Shown piece by piece: positions 54,910-63,673 of a stretch of DNA of 64,000 nucleotides. The position numbers and the translations under genes are program-made. The first letter of the stretch is position 1. Each line of letters begins with the position of its first letter. Below the pieces are notes generated by a model. The model did not search any database. It worked only from the letters and a program-made list of their open reading frames with translations, and was not told the DNA's origin. Source of the stretch: Carboxylicivirga linearis (GTDB taxonomy: Bacteria > Bacteroidota > Bacteroidia > Bacteroidales > Marinilabiliaceae); the NCBI RefSeq assembly GCF_018271995.1, contig NZ_JAGUCO010000004.1, forward strand, positions 248,001 through 312,000, read 5' to 3'.

Positions 54910-56216
54910 GCATTCTTCTTAATTGGAGAATTGGCCTTAATTGAACCAATAGCAATAACCAGTAATAAAGCCAGTCCTAAATATGAAATGGTACCATACT
55001 GATTGCTTAAATTAAAAGACAAGCTAAACAGGTAAGGTCCTGCTGCACTTCCCATCACCAACATCGACATGGCTTTACCTGAGATTGCACCCAAATGCTG
55101 ACGACCATAATAGCGTGGCCATACCAACGACATTAAAACAGCAAATAAACCGCCCGTTAAACCAAAGCCAACTATCACCATATAAAATCCAATACCTGAT
55201 TGCAAAAATAGCAATCCTATTGTGGCCATTATAGCTCCTGAAATCATAGCATATAAAAGAATCTTCAGCTTTACCCAGTCGCTGATAATATTACCCACAA
55301 AAGAAACAATGGTTGAAACAATAGTAATAGGGATAAAAATACCTATTGCAACATCTCTGTCGTAACCGGCTTCGGCATAAATACTAACCACATGAAAAGT
55401 AAAACCGGTAACAAAAAACGAATGAAACGAAAGGATCAGCGCATACATCCAAAAGCTACGTGTTTGAATAGCTTCTGGCAATGAGAAATTTTGTTCTGAT
55501 GTTTGCGGTGCCTTATTTTTTGTTTGAACAGATGAATGTCCATCCACCTCCAAACCATATTTTTCAGGATTATCCTTATAAAATAGAAATATCAGAATCA
55601 ATACCAATACTAAAGACGCGGCCATTATTCGCCATGCCCCCTGCCAACCATTATCCTGAATAATACCGTCAATTATCAGCGGTGAGATGGAAAATCCAAA
55701 AGCCATGCTGATACTGATAATGGAATTAACACGACCACGTAAGCGATCAAACCATTTCATCACCATATTGCGCGACACCATAGTAAGTACCCCTTGCCCG
55801 CTAAAGCGCAACATAGAAAACAAAACCGACATCAAAACAAAGGGTATGGACCAATGACGGAAGTGAAACAACAAAAACAAGCCTTCGCTAATCATCTGGC
55901 TATACGAGCATAATATCAACGTAGCACCTAACAATACAATGGATAAAAAAGCTGACAATACAACTCCATATCTATCGTATATTTTACCGGCATAAGTTAA
56001 AAACAACGAACTAACAAAAGTACCAATCCCATATGCAAGGCTAAACTGATCGCGTGTTAAACCTAAGGCGTCTTTAACCGGATCGGTAAAAGTGGACACC
56101 CCAATGGTCTGCCCCGGAATACTTGCAAGGACTCCAATGGTTCCGAAAAAAAGTACGATATAGCCGTAATAAAAGGAGAAAGATTGTGGTTTGATTAATG
56201 CCCCTGTTTTTTTCAT
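54906..56216 (-). CDS. MFS transporter of the monocarboxylate/oxalate-formate type
   Basis: 436 residues with 12 membrane helices in two halves, a charged loop of about 35 residues near 195-235 ('YKDNPEKYGLEVDGHSS') between helices six and seven, and 'YAGKIYDRYG' after helix two and 'WFDRLRGRVNSIISISMAFG' before helix five, the MFS motif A-like segments. The pattern resembles MCT/oxalate-formate antiporters. Substrate unknown. The start ATG at 56216 is preceded by a short leader; the next gene upstream diverges. Confidence 0.88.
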   Translation of the reverse strand: MKKTGALIKPQSFSFYYGYIVLFFGTIGVLASIPGQTIGVSTFTDPVKDALGLTRDQFSLAYGIGTFVSSLFLTYAGKIYDRYGVVLSAFLSIVLLGATLILCSYSQMISEGLFLLFHFRHWSIPFVLMSVLFSMLRFSGQGVLTMVSRNMVMKWFDRLRGRVNSIISISMAFGFSISPLIIDGIIQDNGWQGAWRIMAASLVLVLILIFLFYKDNPEKYGLEVDGHSSVQTKNKAPQTSEQNFSLPEAIQTRSFWMYALILSFHSFFVTGFTFHVVSIYAEAGYDRDVAIGIFIPITIVSTIVSFVGNIISDWVKLKILLYAMISGAIMATIGLLFLQSGIGFYMVIVGFGLTGGLFAVLMSLVWPRYYGRQHLGAISGKAMSMLVMGSAAGPYLFSLSFNLSNQYGTISYLGLALLLVIAIGSIKANSPIKKNA

Positions 56217-56338
56217 GTCGCAAAGGTATCACATTCAGGTTGCAATACTGAATATAGTGAGTAGCTTGTGGCACTTTTTAAGATTTGTTAATAATACAGG
56301 CCTGATATTTGTTGTTTAAAGACACTAAAAGAGATAAG

Positions 56339-57310
56339 ATGAGAAAATTGATTGTTTTTGTTGCTATCGCACTTTGCGTCATCACTATGAACGCAAGCAT
56401 AAAACCAGAAGTACTTCAAACAGTATCAAAATATCCTGGTTCGATAAAAAAGACCGAACAACTGGCCGAACGAATCAATAAAGATTTCACATCGGATGAA
56501 GATAAGGCTGCTGCTATCTATACCTGGATTGCTTTAAACATTGAGTATGATGTTAAGAGTTTTTTCTCCAACAAAAACACATCGGTTAAATATTCATATC
56601 AATCGCTTGAAGAAAAAGAGGCCAAAGAAAAAGAGATTCGTGATAAAATGGTTCACACAACCTTACGCAAGAAAAAAGCGGTGTGCGAAGGGTATGCCTA
56701 TTTGTACAAAGCAGTATCCGATTTATGCGGTTTGGAAAGTGTTATTATCAGTGGATCTTCTAAAAACAATTACAAGCTGATTGGTCGTGAACCCAAGGGA
56801 ACCGATCATGCCTGGAATGCGGTAAAGATAAATAACCAGTGGTACCTGATCGACGCTACCTGGGGAGCCGGATCGGTTGATCCCTCCACCCGAAAATTTA
56901 TTAAAGAATTTACCGATGGCTATTTTATGATGCCTGCTGATCGTTTTTTCTCGCAGCACTTTCCTAAGGATGAAGAGTGGAGTTTTGTAAACATGAGTGC
57001 CAAGGACTTTGCTGAATTACCTTACTACCATCACGCCTATCTTTTGTCGGATGACGAATTAATCACACCTGAGAAAGGCATTATTAAAAAAGTAAAAAAA
57101 GGTGAGATACCATTCAGGCTAAGAACTAAAAAGAATATTATAAATCTTTATTTTGCTTTTGACAGAGCAAAAAAATCAACCTTGATCGAATTTACTAAAA
57201 AAGGTGATGAAGTAACTTTTACTGTTCCGGTTGAAAACCGCAAATCAGGTTATTTTACTGTTTTTGCAGATGGTGAAGCGTTATTTTCCTTCAAATTGAG
57301 GACCAAATAA
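56339..57310 (+). CDS. Exported transglutaminase-like cysteine protein
   Basis: The ATG at 56339 gives 323 residues with a signal peptide ('LIVFVAIALCVITMNAS'); a TTG-started extension of 10 residues is less likely. The transglutaminase core has Cys116 in 'KKKAVCEGYAYLYK', His157 in 'GTDHAWNAVK' and Asp172 in 'LIDATWG'. The C-terminal about 110 residues are a beta-sandwich. Bacterial members are mostly thiol peptidases or peptidoglycan-related rather than crosslinkers. A hairpin separates it from the convergent YbaK gene. Confidence 0.9.
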   Translation: MRKLIVFVAIALCVITMNASIKPEVLQTVSKYPGSIKKTEQLAERINKDFTSDEDKAAAIYTWIALNIEYDVKSFFSNKNTSVKYSYQSLEEKEAKEKEIRDKMVHTTLRKKKAVCEGYAYLYKAVSDLCGLESVIISGSSKNNYKLIGREPKGTDHAWNAVKINNQWYLIDATWGAGSVDPSTRKFIKEFTDGYFMMPADRFFSQHFPKDEEWSFVNMSAKDFAELPYYHHAYLLSDDELITPEKGIIKKVKKGEIPFRLRTKKNIINLYFAFDRAKKSTLIEFTKKGDEVTFTVPVENRKSGYFTVFADGEALFSFKLRTK

Positions 57311-57321
57311 TAGTTAAGATA

Positions 57322-57349
57322 AAACGCCCTGCTTGAAAGCAAGGCGTTT
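57322..57349. terminator. Terminator between convergent genes
   Basis: AAACGCCCTGCTT pairs with AAGCAAGGCGTTT across 57322-57349, with a 2-base loop and one mismatch. It serves the transglutaminase-like gene and, from the other side, the YbaK gene. Confidence 0.78.
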
Positions 57350-57372
57350 ACTCAATCATCCCACAGCGTTAC

Positions 57373-57852
57373 TTATGCTTCGGCTACTGCTGTGCGGGCA
57401 ATTTTAATTACAGTAGGGTGCACAAGCCGCTGATAATCTTTATATGTCATCTGTATCAGCTCTGCATGGTTGCAGGCATTAAAAGCGATGTTGGTGTCTT
57501 CGGTAAGCTTCTCAGCAACAAACACCTCCAAATTGTATAGGTTTCCGAAAGGAGGCTGAGCTCCAACTTCACAGTCTTTAAAAACATCTTTAAATTCACT
57601 CTCGGTAGCCAAACGAACATCTTTGGCTGCAGTGGCTCGTTTCAGTTCATCCAAATCCAGTTGATAAGATGCCGGCAATACTGCCATAGCAATTTTACCG
57701 TCAATTTTAATCACTACTGATTTGGCAATTTCATTTCCAGAAATATGTGCATAAGCGGCTGTTTTTTGCGCAGTATAAGCCCTCGAGTGCACAATTCTCT
57801 TGTAATTGATTCGTTCTCGGTTGAGGAATTCCTCTAGGCGTGTAAATGGCAT
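57373..57852 (-). CDS. YbaK/EbsC-type aminoacyl-tRNA deacylase
   Basis: 159 residues. The YbaK fold is seen as 'SRAYTAQKTAAYAHISGNEIAKSVVIKIDGKIAMAVLPA', with the conserved Lys at about 44, then 'KDVRLATESEFKDVFKDCEVGAQPPFG', where Gly-x-x-Pro shapes the active site. Family members hydrolyse mischarged Cys-tRNA(Pro) or Ala-tRNA(Pro); this length and the short loops resemble the stand-alone YeaK/ProX group, so its precise target is uncertain. It is a single-gene minus-strand unit. Confidence 0.88.
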   Translation of the reverse strand: MPFTRLEEFLNRERINYKRIVHSRAYTAQKTAAYAHISGNEIAKSVVIKIDGKIAMAVLPASYQLDLDELKRATAAKDVRLATESEFKDVFKDCEVGAQPPFGNLYNLEVFVAEKLTEDTNIAFNACNHAELIQMTYKDYQRLVHPTVIKIARTAVAEA

Positions 57853-58013
57853 AATTTTTCCTCCAAATTAAAAAGGTACAAAGTATATTTTGACTAAAAA
57901 TGCCTTTAGAATTTACAACATTTTCAAACGGTTGTAAAGAGGTATTTTTGTATTTAGTTTAAAAATGCCAATTTTGCGCTCAAATAGATTTGATGATGGG
58001 CAAGGGAAAAATT

Positions 58014-58382
58014 ATGAGCCAGGAAGAACTACATTTTCTGGGTATTAAAGTGGTATATAAAGATATGGTTGACAAAGGATACAAAGTGCTTAATGTTCGC
58101 AAAGAAACCGATGTGAATCCTCAAATACTGGCCACTAAAGACGATCAGCGATATTTTGTTGTTGTGCGCACAACCGCATACCCCGATATGGGCATTTTGG
58201 TTCCTCATGTTGCTGCCGATGTACTGAAACATGGAACCAAACACAATGCTATTTGTTTGTTTGCCAGTGTGGGTATTGCCAATGCCGAAGGTGAGACTGA
58301 TGAAGAAATGGGTAAACCCGAGGTAGATGGCGAATACTATATCAATTACAAAGGACTACAAGATTTTCCAAAATACTCGTAA
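58014..58382 (+). CDS. Small cytoplasmic protein of unknown function
   Basis: I choose the ATG at 58014, which has AAGGGA 8 bases upstream and gives 122 residues; ATGs at 57993 and 57996 would add up to seven. The sequence is a mixed alpha/beta protein with 'LGIKVVYKDMVDKGYKVLNV', 'PQILATKDDQRYFVVVRTT' and 'DMGILVPHVAADVLKHGTKHNAICLFASVGIANAEG'. This resembles a small restriction-endonuclease-like or PD-(D/E)xK-like core ('Y-F-V-V-V-R'), a guess only. Its stop codon overlaps the start of the next gene by one base. Confidence 0.7.
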   Translation: MSQEELHFLGIKVVYKDMVDKGYKVLNVRKETDVNPQILATKDDQRYFVVVRTTAYPDMGILVPHVAADVLKHGTKHNAICLFASVGIANAEGETDEEMGKPEVDGEYYINYKGLQDFPKYS

Positions 58383-59038
58383 TGAAGAAATACTGGGATG
58401 AACTGAAGACTTTCTATCTGAAAAACCGACTATGGATTTTGGGTGGATTGTTCTTTCTATTGATGATGCAGATTTGCAGTCAGGGTGGTAAGGTACAAAA
58501 CACAACACCTGTATCTACAGAAATTTCAGAACAAACGGAACATTCTTTGGATGAACTTGAGTCGTTAACCAATTCAACCACTGACGTAAACAATCAACGC
58601 AAAACCTTCAACAGCGATTATCTATTGTTGTTAATGGGATTAGGCTTGCTGTATTACGTAGCCATGAAACGCAAATGGTTTCATAAACTAGCTCCTTCCA
58701 TTGTTTGGGTATCGTTAAAGATAAAGAGGCTAAAAGGTTCTAAAACAAAATTGGGTAGAATAACGGTTGTCAACAAAACCAAAGGTAATCTTACTTTTGA
58801 CGCTCCTGTTTTGGTATTTGGAGCTCCTTTCAAAAAATCACGTAAGTTTAGGCTAAAGAGTGGTAGTAATAATATTTTTCCCCTTACCCTTACGCCCAAT
58901 ACATCGCACAAAATAACAATCGACATTGATCAGTTCACAACTAAAGCCGGTGTTGATAAGAGTTACAGCCTCTTAAAAGTTGAATTAACAGATACTCATC
59001 AAAAGAAATATTCGTCCATTTGGAAGTTGTTGCTTTAA
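58382..59038 (+). CDS. Membrane protein with C-terminal beta domain, unknown function
   Basis: 218 residues. Two membrane helices, about 16-31 ('LWILGGLFFLLMMQIC') and about 80-94 ('YLLLLMGLGLLYYVAM'), enclose a Ser/Thr-rich loop of about 45 residues. The last 110 residues form a beta-rich domain ('LGRITVVNKTKGNLTFDAPVLVFG') that resembles a LEA-like or Ig-like sandwich. The start ATG overlaps the preceding stop (TAATG), which ties it to the 122-residue protein. Function unknown. Confidence 0.72.
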   Translation: MKKYWDELKTFYLKNRLWILGGLFFLLMMQICSQGGKVQNTTPVSTEISEQTEHSLDELESLTNSTTDVNNQRKTFNSDYLLLLMGLGLLYYVAMKRKWFHKLAPSIVWVSLKIKRLKGSKTKLGRITVVNKTKGNLTFDAPVLVFGAPFKKSRKFRLKSGSNNIFPLTLTPNTSHKITIDIDQFTTKAGVDKSYSLLKVELTDTHQKKYSSIWKLLL

Positions 59039-59084
59039 CCAAATAGTTTTACGTTTGTTACATTCTAGCTAAGCATCATTTATT

Positions 59085-59693
59085 ATGGAAAAGAAGAGAG
59101 GATTTTGGGCCGAGCAATGGCATAAGTATCGACGAAAGAAAACCATTTGGGGCATAGCCTTCGATTTTATATTCACTGCCTTGCTGATTTCAATGCTGTT
59201 TCCTGCTTCACGAAAAATAGTATCGGCAACCATCATTCGCTACAGCATGTTTCAGCCCCGCGAAACAGAAGATTTAATTTATCTGAAAGAGAATGATTAC
59301 AATTGGTATTTAGTAGATATGAATGGAAATCGTCATCAGTTTTCTGAGTTTAAAGGACAAGCTGTTTTTTTAAACTTATGGGCTACCTGGTGTCCTCCGT
59401 GCATAGCAGAAATGCCTTCGATTCAGCGCTTATATAGTGAGTACGGCGATAAAATGGCATTTGTATTAGCCAGCCAGGAAGAAGCCAATATTATACAAGC
59501 ATTTGTAGAATCAAAAGGTTATACTTTTCCCATTTATAATCTGGCTGGTGGTATGCCAGATGTGTTGAGTTCAAGAAGCATTCCTGCTTCTTTTTTAATA
59601 TCACCCGAAGGAAAAGTGATAATGAAAAAGCAAGGAGCTGCCAAATGGGATGGCAAAAAGGTTAAGCAGATTCTGGATGAAATGATTCAATAA
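59085..59693 (+). CDS. TlpA/ResA-like membrane-anchored thioredoxin
   Basis: 202 residues with one N-terminal membrane helix (about 24-41) and a thioredoxin domain in the periplasm. 'FLNLWATWCPPCIAEMPS' carries the CPPC active site, and 'SRSIPASFLISPEGKV' the cis-Pro ('IPAS') region. The family reduces disulfides or helps cytochrome c maturation and envelope redox control. The gene is 46 bases after the preceding membrane protein gene; no cytochrome genes are near. Confidence 0.93.
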   Translation: MEKKRGFWAEQWHKYRRKKTIWGIAFDFIFTALLISMLFPASRKIVSATIIRYSMFQPRETEDLIYLKENDYNWYLVDMNGNRHQFSEFKGQAVFLNLWATWCPPCIAEMPSIQRLYSEYGDKMAFVLASQEEANIIQAFVESKGYTFPIYNLAGGMPDVLSSRSIPASFLISPEGKVIMKKQGAAKWDGKKVKQILDEMIQ

Positions 59694-59711
59694 AAACTGC
59701 ATATACAAAAA

Positions 59712-59740
59712 GCCCTCTGAGGATGTCAAAGGGCATTTTT
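59712..59740 (+). terminator. Terminator after the TlpA-like gene
   Basis: GCCCTCTGA at 59712-59720 pairs with TCAAAGGGC at 59726-59734 with one mismatch; T residues follow. It also lies at the end of the convergent outer-membrane protein gene. Confidence 0.82.
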
Positions 59741-60220
59741 TTAAAAACAATAGCGAACTGCTATTCCAAATCCGCCGCCATAAGCCTTCAAGCGATTGAT
59801 CAAACCAAATTCCGGACGGTAATCAATAGCCAGCTGTAATGGAATTTCGGCAAATCGATACTCAGCACCAACATTGACAGAGGCAGCCAGGTATAACCCG
59901 CCATCATTCTCATAAAAATTTCTTTTTTCGGTCCAATACCCTAAAGCCGGCCCGGCACCCAAATACCAGTAAAAACCACTTTCGATAGGCATTACCCATT
60001 GGTATAAACCAGTAAAAGTCCAGCCTTTCCAATAGCGTCCTCCGCCCCAACCTAAATCAAGTTCCATACGGTTGGTGTTTAAGGCTTGTTGATAAGATAT
60101 CTCTCCAATATAATCAGTACCTAATCCAAAACGCAGACCAATAGCCGACTGACTTTTTTCCTGTGCCGATGCAAATAAACAAATACCTGTAATAGCAATT
60201 AACAGAATTACTTTCTTCAT
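59741..60220 (-). CDS. Small outer-membrane beta-barrel protein
   Basis: 159 residues with a signal peptide (to about residue 19, 'CLFASAQ'). Alternating aromatic and Gly residues ('LRFGLGTDYIGEISYQQAL', 'LGWGGGRYWKGWTFTGLYQWV', 'FYWYLGAGPALGYW') and the end 'GFGIAVRYCF' fit an eight-stranded barrel, though the terminal residue after Cys is Phe as expected. Function unknown. Confidence 0.82.
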   Translation of the reverse strand: MKKVILLIAITGICLFASAQEKSQSAIGLRFGLGTDYIGEISYQQALNTNRMELDLGWGGGRYWKGWTFTGLYQWVMPIESGFYWYLGAGPALGYWTEKRNFYENDGGLYLAASVNVGAEYRFAEIPLQLAIDYRPEFGLINRLKAYGGGFGIAVRYCF

Positions 60221-60316
60221 TAGTTAATGGTTTAAAAAAATTACGATTGAAATGGACTGGCTTTTTCTTTGAGGCCACAAAGATAAGTTGATTAACTATG
60301 TGAACAACACCTAAAA

Positions 60317-60351
60317 TAAAAAAGCCCCTGCTGAATAAATCAACAAGGGCC
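60317..60351 (-). terminator. Terminator of the GH30 unit
   Basis: On the minus strand GCCCTTGTTGA (plus 60341-60351) pairs with TCAGCAGGGGC (plus 60325-60335) with two wobble pairs and is followed by six T residues, just after the stop at 60374. Confidence 0.88.
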
Positions 60352-60373
60352 TAATTAGGGTTGAATTAAGCTA

Positions 60374-61837
60374 TCAATAAACCAAAGTTTGCATTGATCT
60401 GGCAGGTATGGTTGTTTCAGTTTCCCACCCATCAACAATCAACTTATAGGTAACAGGTTCATCTTTATCATTCATAACTACAGTTACCATCTTATCATCT
60501 TCATTAAGGAAAGAGGTACTGATAATGGTGCTTCTGCTTACAGTAGTACTGATTCGTTTTGCTTCAGGCCTGATAAACTTCGAAAAGTGGCCAATATAAT
60601 AATACGAAGGAGTATAAATTAATTCTCCTGTATTCGTATCAGCATGAATAGGTGCAAAACAAAAGTTACCTACATGGTTAGGTCCACCATTTTGATCCAA
60701 AAGAATGTTCCAGTCTGTCCAGCCAACAGTACCGCAGTTAAAATCTTTAATCATCGATCGTCCATATCGTTCAGCATTGGTCCAGCGTTGGTATCCGTCC
60801 TGCGAGAAGCTTTCTACACAACCTTCAGTAAACAGCAATTCCTTATCGGGGAACGACTCCTTTACATTTCGTAGGTTATCCCACATAGGTTGTCCTCCAG
60901 CCCAGGTTTCGTACCAATGAAAGCCAACTCCCCAGACATATTTAGCAGCATCAGGATCACCCAATATGGTATTGGCACGATGTGAAATCAAATCACGGTT
61001 GTGATCCCAAACTACAATATTTTTATCTCCCAACCCTTCTTTTGCCAATGTAGGACCTAGGTAATTTTTCAGGAAGTCACGTTCTTCTTCAGCTGTATAA
61101 ATACACGATTCCCAGGTTTGAACTGCCATAGGTTCATTCTGAATGGTTAATCCCCAAATAGGCATCCCTTCGGCTTCGTAAGCTTTTATGAATTTGGCAT
61201 AGTAGTTAGCCCACGATTGATAATACTCGGGCAATAACTTACCTCCCTGAAGCATGTTTTCTCTGCCTTTCATAAAGGCTGGAGGGCTCCATGGGCTAGC
61301 ATAAAAAACCAATGTATCACTGGCATTAGCCATAGCCTTTTTAATCATGGGTATTCTATATTGCTGATCGTGCTCAATCGAAAATGAGTTCAGATCCTTA
61401 TCGCCCTCTTCAATATAAGTATAACTACCGGATGCGAAATCGCAACTATGAATGGTTGTTCGTAATAAGGTGTAATCAATTCCATCTGATCCAAAATAGG
61501 CATTTATCAATTCTTCTTGTTTGTCTTCCGGCAGTTGTGCAAATACTTCTGCAGATGCATCGGTGATGGCCCCTCCTATCCCTAAAAAAGTTTGAAACTT
61601 TTTTGTCGGATTAACAAAAACTGCAATCTCTGTCTCTAAAGGTTGATTGGCTTGCGAAAAAGCCAACTGGTCACCAATCGACAACTTATTTTCACCATCC
61701 TTTGAAGTGGTGTAAACTGTTATGATCTTTCCTTCTGCCGAAAACTCAGAACTCTCCTTAATCGTATTATCTTCCGTTCGCTCTGTTGAACAGGCAAAAA
61801 GCAAGAGACTTAATCCAAGCAGGTATGTCTTTTTCAT
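60374..61837 (-). CDS. GH30 glycoside hydrolase lipoprotein (first copy)
   Basis: 487 residues with a lipoprotein signal ('LLLFACSTE', Cys16). The GH30 barrel begins with 'FLGIGGAITDASA' near residue 84; 'SPWSPPAFMK' marks strand three, Glu235 in 'TIQNEPMAVQ' is the acid/base and Glu338 in 'LLFTEGC' the nucleophile. A small beta domain ends the protein ('STSFLNEDDKMVTVVMND'). Known activities in this subfamily include beta-1,6-glucanase and glucosylceramidase-like enzymes. It lies downstream of a second GH30 gene and a SusE/F-like gene in one direction. Confidence 0.92.
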   Translation of the reverse strand: MKKTYLLGLSLLLFACSTERTEDNTIKESSEFSAEGKIITVYTTSKDGENKLSIGDQLAFSQANQPLETEIAVFVNPTKKFQTFLGIGGAITDASAEVFAQLPEDKQEELINAYFGSDGIDYTLLRTTIHSCDFASGSYTYIEEGDKDLNSFSIEHDQQYRIPMIKKAMANASDTLVFYASPWSPPAFMKGRENMLQGGKLLPEYYQSWANYYAKFIKAYEAEGMPIWGLTIQNEPMAVQTWESCIYTAEEERDFLKNYLGPTLAKEGLGDKNIVVWDHNRDLISHRANTILGDPDAAKYVWGVGFHWYETWAGGQPMWDNLRNVKESFPDKELLFTEGCVESFSQDGYQRWTNAERYGRSMIKDFNCGTVGWTDWNILLDQNGGPNHVGNFCFAPIHADTNTGELIYTPSYYYIGHFSKFIRPEAKRISTTVSRSTIISTSFLNEDDKMVTVVMNDKDEPVTYKLIVDGWETETTIPARSMQTLVY

Positions 61838-62063
61838 ATATCAAATCGTTTTTTAAAACTCGTTAATCCACTTTATAAGCTCTAAACTATAGCACTAAAG
61901 TGAATTAACGAAAAGGTATCTCTCAGATATGAGTTTATTGTGAGTTTTAATTTTAGTTTGTTAGTATTTAGTCAGAAGGCAGTAGTCGTATTTGATTTTC
62001 ACAGAGCATTTAATTGGTATCATGTAAATCATTCTAAAGTCCAGCTTCTAATGTATCAACCAA

Positions 62064-63521
62064 CTACTCCTTTCCCCAAACATAAGTAGCAACGGCTTTA
62101 CCTGACAATTTAGCACTGATCATCTCGTCTTCCCATTCGATGTTAAATTGCTGCTCCGTATCACCATTATTTAGTACAATAATCACTACCGAACCGTTTA
62201 GATTTTCAAAAGCTACATTGGCTAAATTTCCGGGTTGATTACTTTGTATCCGAACCGATCCCGGACGGGCGAATTTGGATGCATGAGCAATAATATAATA
62301 AGCCGGATTACGAACCACATTATCACCATCAATTGTTAAGGCTCCCAGACATTCGGTACATCCTCCATCAGTGTGAGGCTCTAAAGCCGAATTAGCAGCC
62401 AGATTCCATTCCAGAACATTTTTACACCAGTTGCGACTGGCACCAATAATCAGATTGTTAATATGCCAGACCATGTCATCACCAAAACTGCCTGGTGCAC
62501 CAATCCACTGCTCAGTAAAATACAGGTTTTTGTCAGGGTGAGCATTGTGTACCTGACTTAAATTACTGATATCACCTCCATACAAGTGAAAGGCCGATCC
62601 ATCAACATATTTATTGGCTTCTGCATCATCTAAAATAGTTATTGGATAATCAGGGCGATCAGCATTATGATCGTATACAATTATTTTGGTTCCAATGTTG
62701 GCAGCTTCGAAGGCAGGCCCCAGATGATTTTTTACAAACTCAGCCTGATCTTCAGCCGGCATATACAGGCTGGGATTATTACCCGGATGCAATGGTTCAT
62801 TCTGAACGGTTATGGCATCGATGGTAATGCCTTCTTTGGCCATTTCTTCAACATACTTAATAAAATATCTGGCATAAGCGCCATAGTATTCCTTTAGTAA
62901 TTCGCCTCCTTTGGTTGCACCATTGGTCTTCATCCATGTTGGTGGCGACCAGGGCGAACCTAAAATTTTAATATCAGGGTTGATGGCCAATATTTCTTTC
63001 AAAACAGGAATCAATGCTTTTTTATCAGGAGCTAACGAGAAATGCTCCATATTGACATCTGTTTCACCTGCATTTAAATCATTGTATGAAAATGGCTCAG
63101 GATCCAAATCGGAAGCACCAATACTAATACGAAGATAGCTTACGCCGATATTGTTATCCTCATGGTTGAATAATTCGTATAAAAGAGCACTACGTTTGGT
63201 ATCACTCATATTTTTAAGGTGAATAGCACTTCCACCGGTTAAGGTATATCCGAAACCATCCATCTCCTGAAATTGTGTTTCGGTATCGATGGTGATGGTT
63301 GGATTATTATTCGGATCAATATTACTGAAGCTCACATCCTGCTTAGCAAATTTAGAGCTTCCATCATACGTTGAAAGATAGCTAACCACATCCAATGCCT
63401 CAGGAACTACTGGAGGAGGCGGAGTTGTTCCTTCCGACTCTTTATTACACCGTGTTCCCATCAACCCCATGGTTATTAGCAATACTAAGGGTGCTGAATA
63501 TCTGTTTATTTTAAATTTCAT
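62064..63521 (-). CDS. GH30 glycoside hydrolase lipoprotein (second copy)
   Basis: 485 residues with a lipoprotein-type signal ('LITMGLMGTRCNKE', Cys25; the lipobox is divergent). A Pro-rich linker (about 32-40) precedes the GH30 barrel with 'EMDGFGYTLTGGSA', 'SPWSPPTWMKTNG', Glu242 in 'TVQNEPLHPG' (acid/base) and Glu337 in 'LYFTEQWIG' (nucleophile). The C-terminal part has 'GDTEQQFNIEWEDEMISA', a beta domain. It is about as distant from the first copy as two subfamily members, so the two may act on different linkages, for example beta-1,6- and other beta-glucan bonds. Likely a surface enzyme for the PUL that starts upstream. Confidence 0.92.
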   Translation of the reverse strand: MKFKINRYSAPLVLLITMGLMGTRCNKESEGTTPPPPVVPEALDVVSYLSTYDGSSKFAKQDVSFSNIDPNNNPTITIDTETQFQEMDGFGYTLTGGSAIHLKNMSDTKRSALLYELFNHEDNNIGVSYLRISIGASDLDPEPFSYNDLNAGETDVNMEHFSLAPDKKALIPVLKEILAINPDIKILGSPWSPPTWMKTNGATKGGELLKEYYGAYARYFIKYVEEMAKEGITIDAITVQNEPLHPGNNPSLYMPAEDQAEFVKNHLGPAFEAANIGTKIIVYDHNADRPDYPITILDDAEANKYVDGSAFHLYGGDISNLSQVHNAHPDKNLYFTEQWIGAPGSFGDDMVWHINNLIIGASRNWCKNVLEWNLAANSALEPHTDGGCTECLGALTIDGDNVVRNPAYYIIAHASKFARPGSVRIQSNQPGNLANVAFENLNGSVVIIVLNNGDTEQQFNIEWEDEMISAKLSGKAVATYVWGKE

Positions 63522-63577
63522 CTCTACTTTTTAATAGGTTGTTCTTAAGGGCTTATGCTTATTTATTGATGAACATT

Positions 63578-63637
63578 ACCCCTCTCCATCCTCCCTTTTC
63601 GAGGGAGGATACTTCTCCAAGTGGAGATGGAGGGATA
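63578..63637. repeat. Nested G/C hairpin repeat, related in form to the centre of the element at 42427-42486
   Basis: CCCTCTCCATCC and GGAGATGGAGGG are inverted outer arms, with internal TCCTCCC/GGGAGGA and CTCCA/TGGAG hairpins. The layout is the same as that of the element at 42427-42486, with different base pairs. It lies in the gap upstream of the GH30 gene, possibly as a remnant of a dispersed intergenic repeat family. Confidence 0.6.
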
Positions 63638-63673
63638 ACAAAACCACCAAGTTATTTATATTACTTTCTTAAT

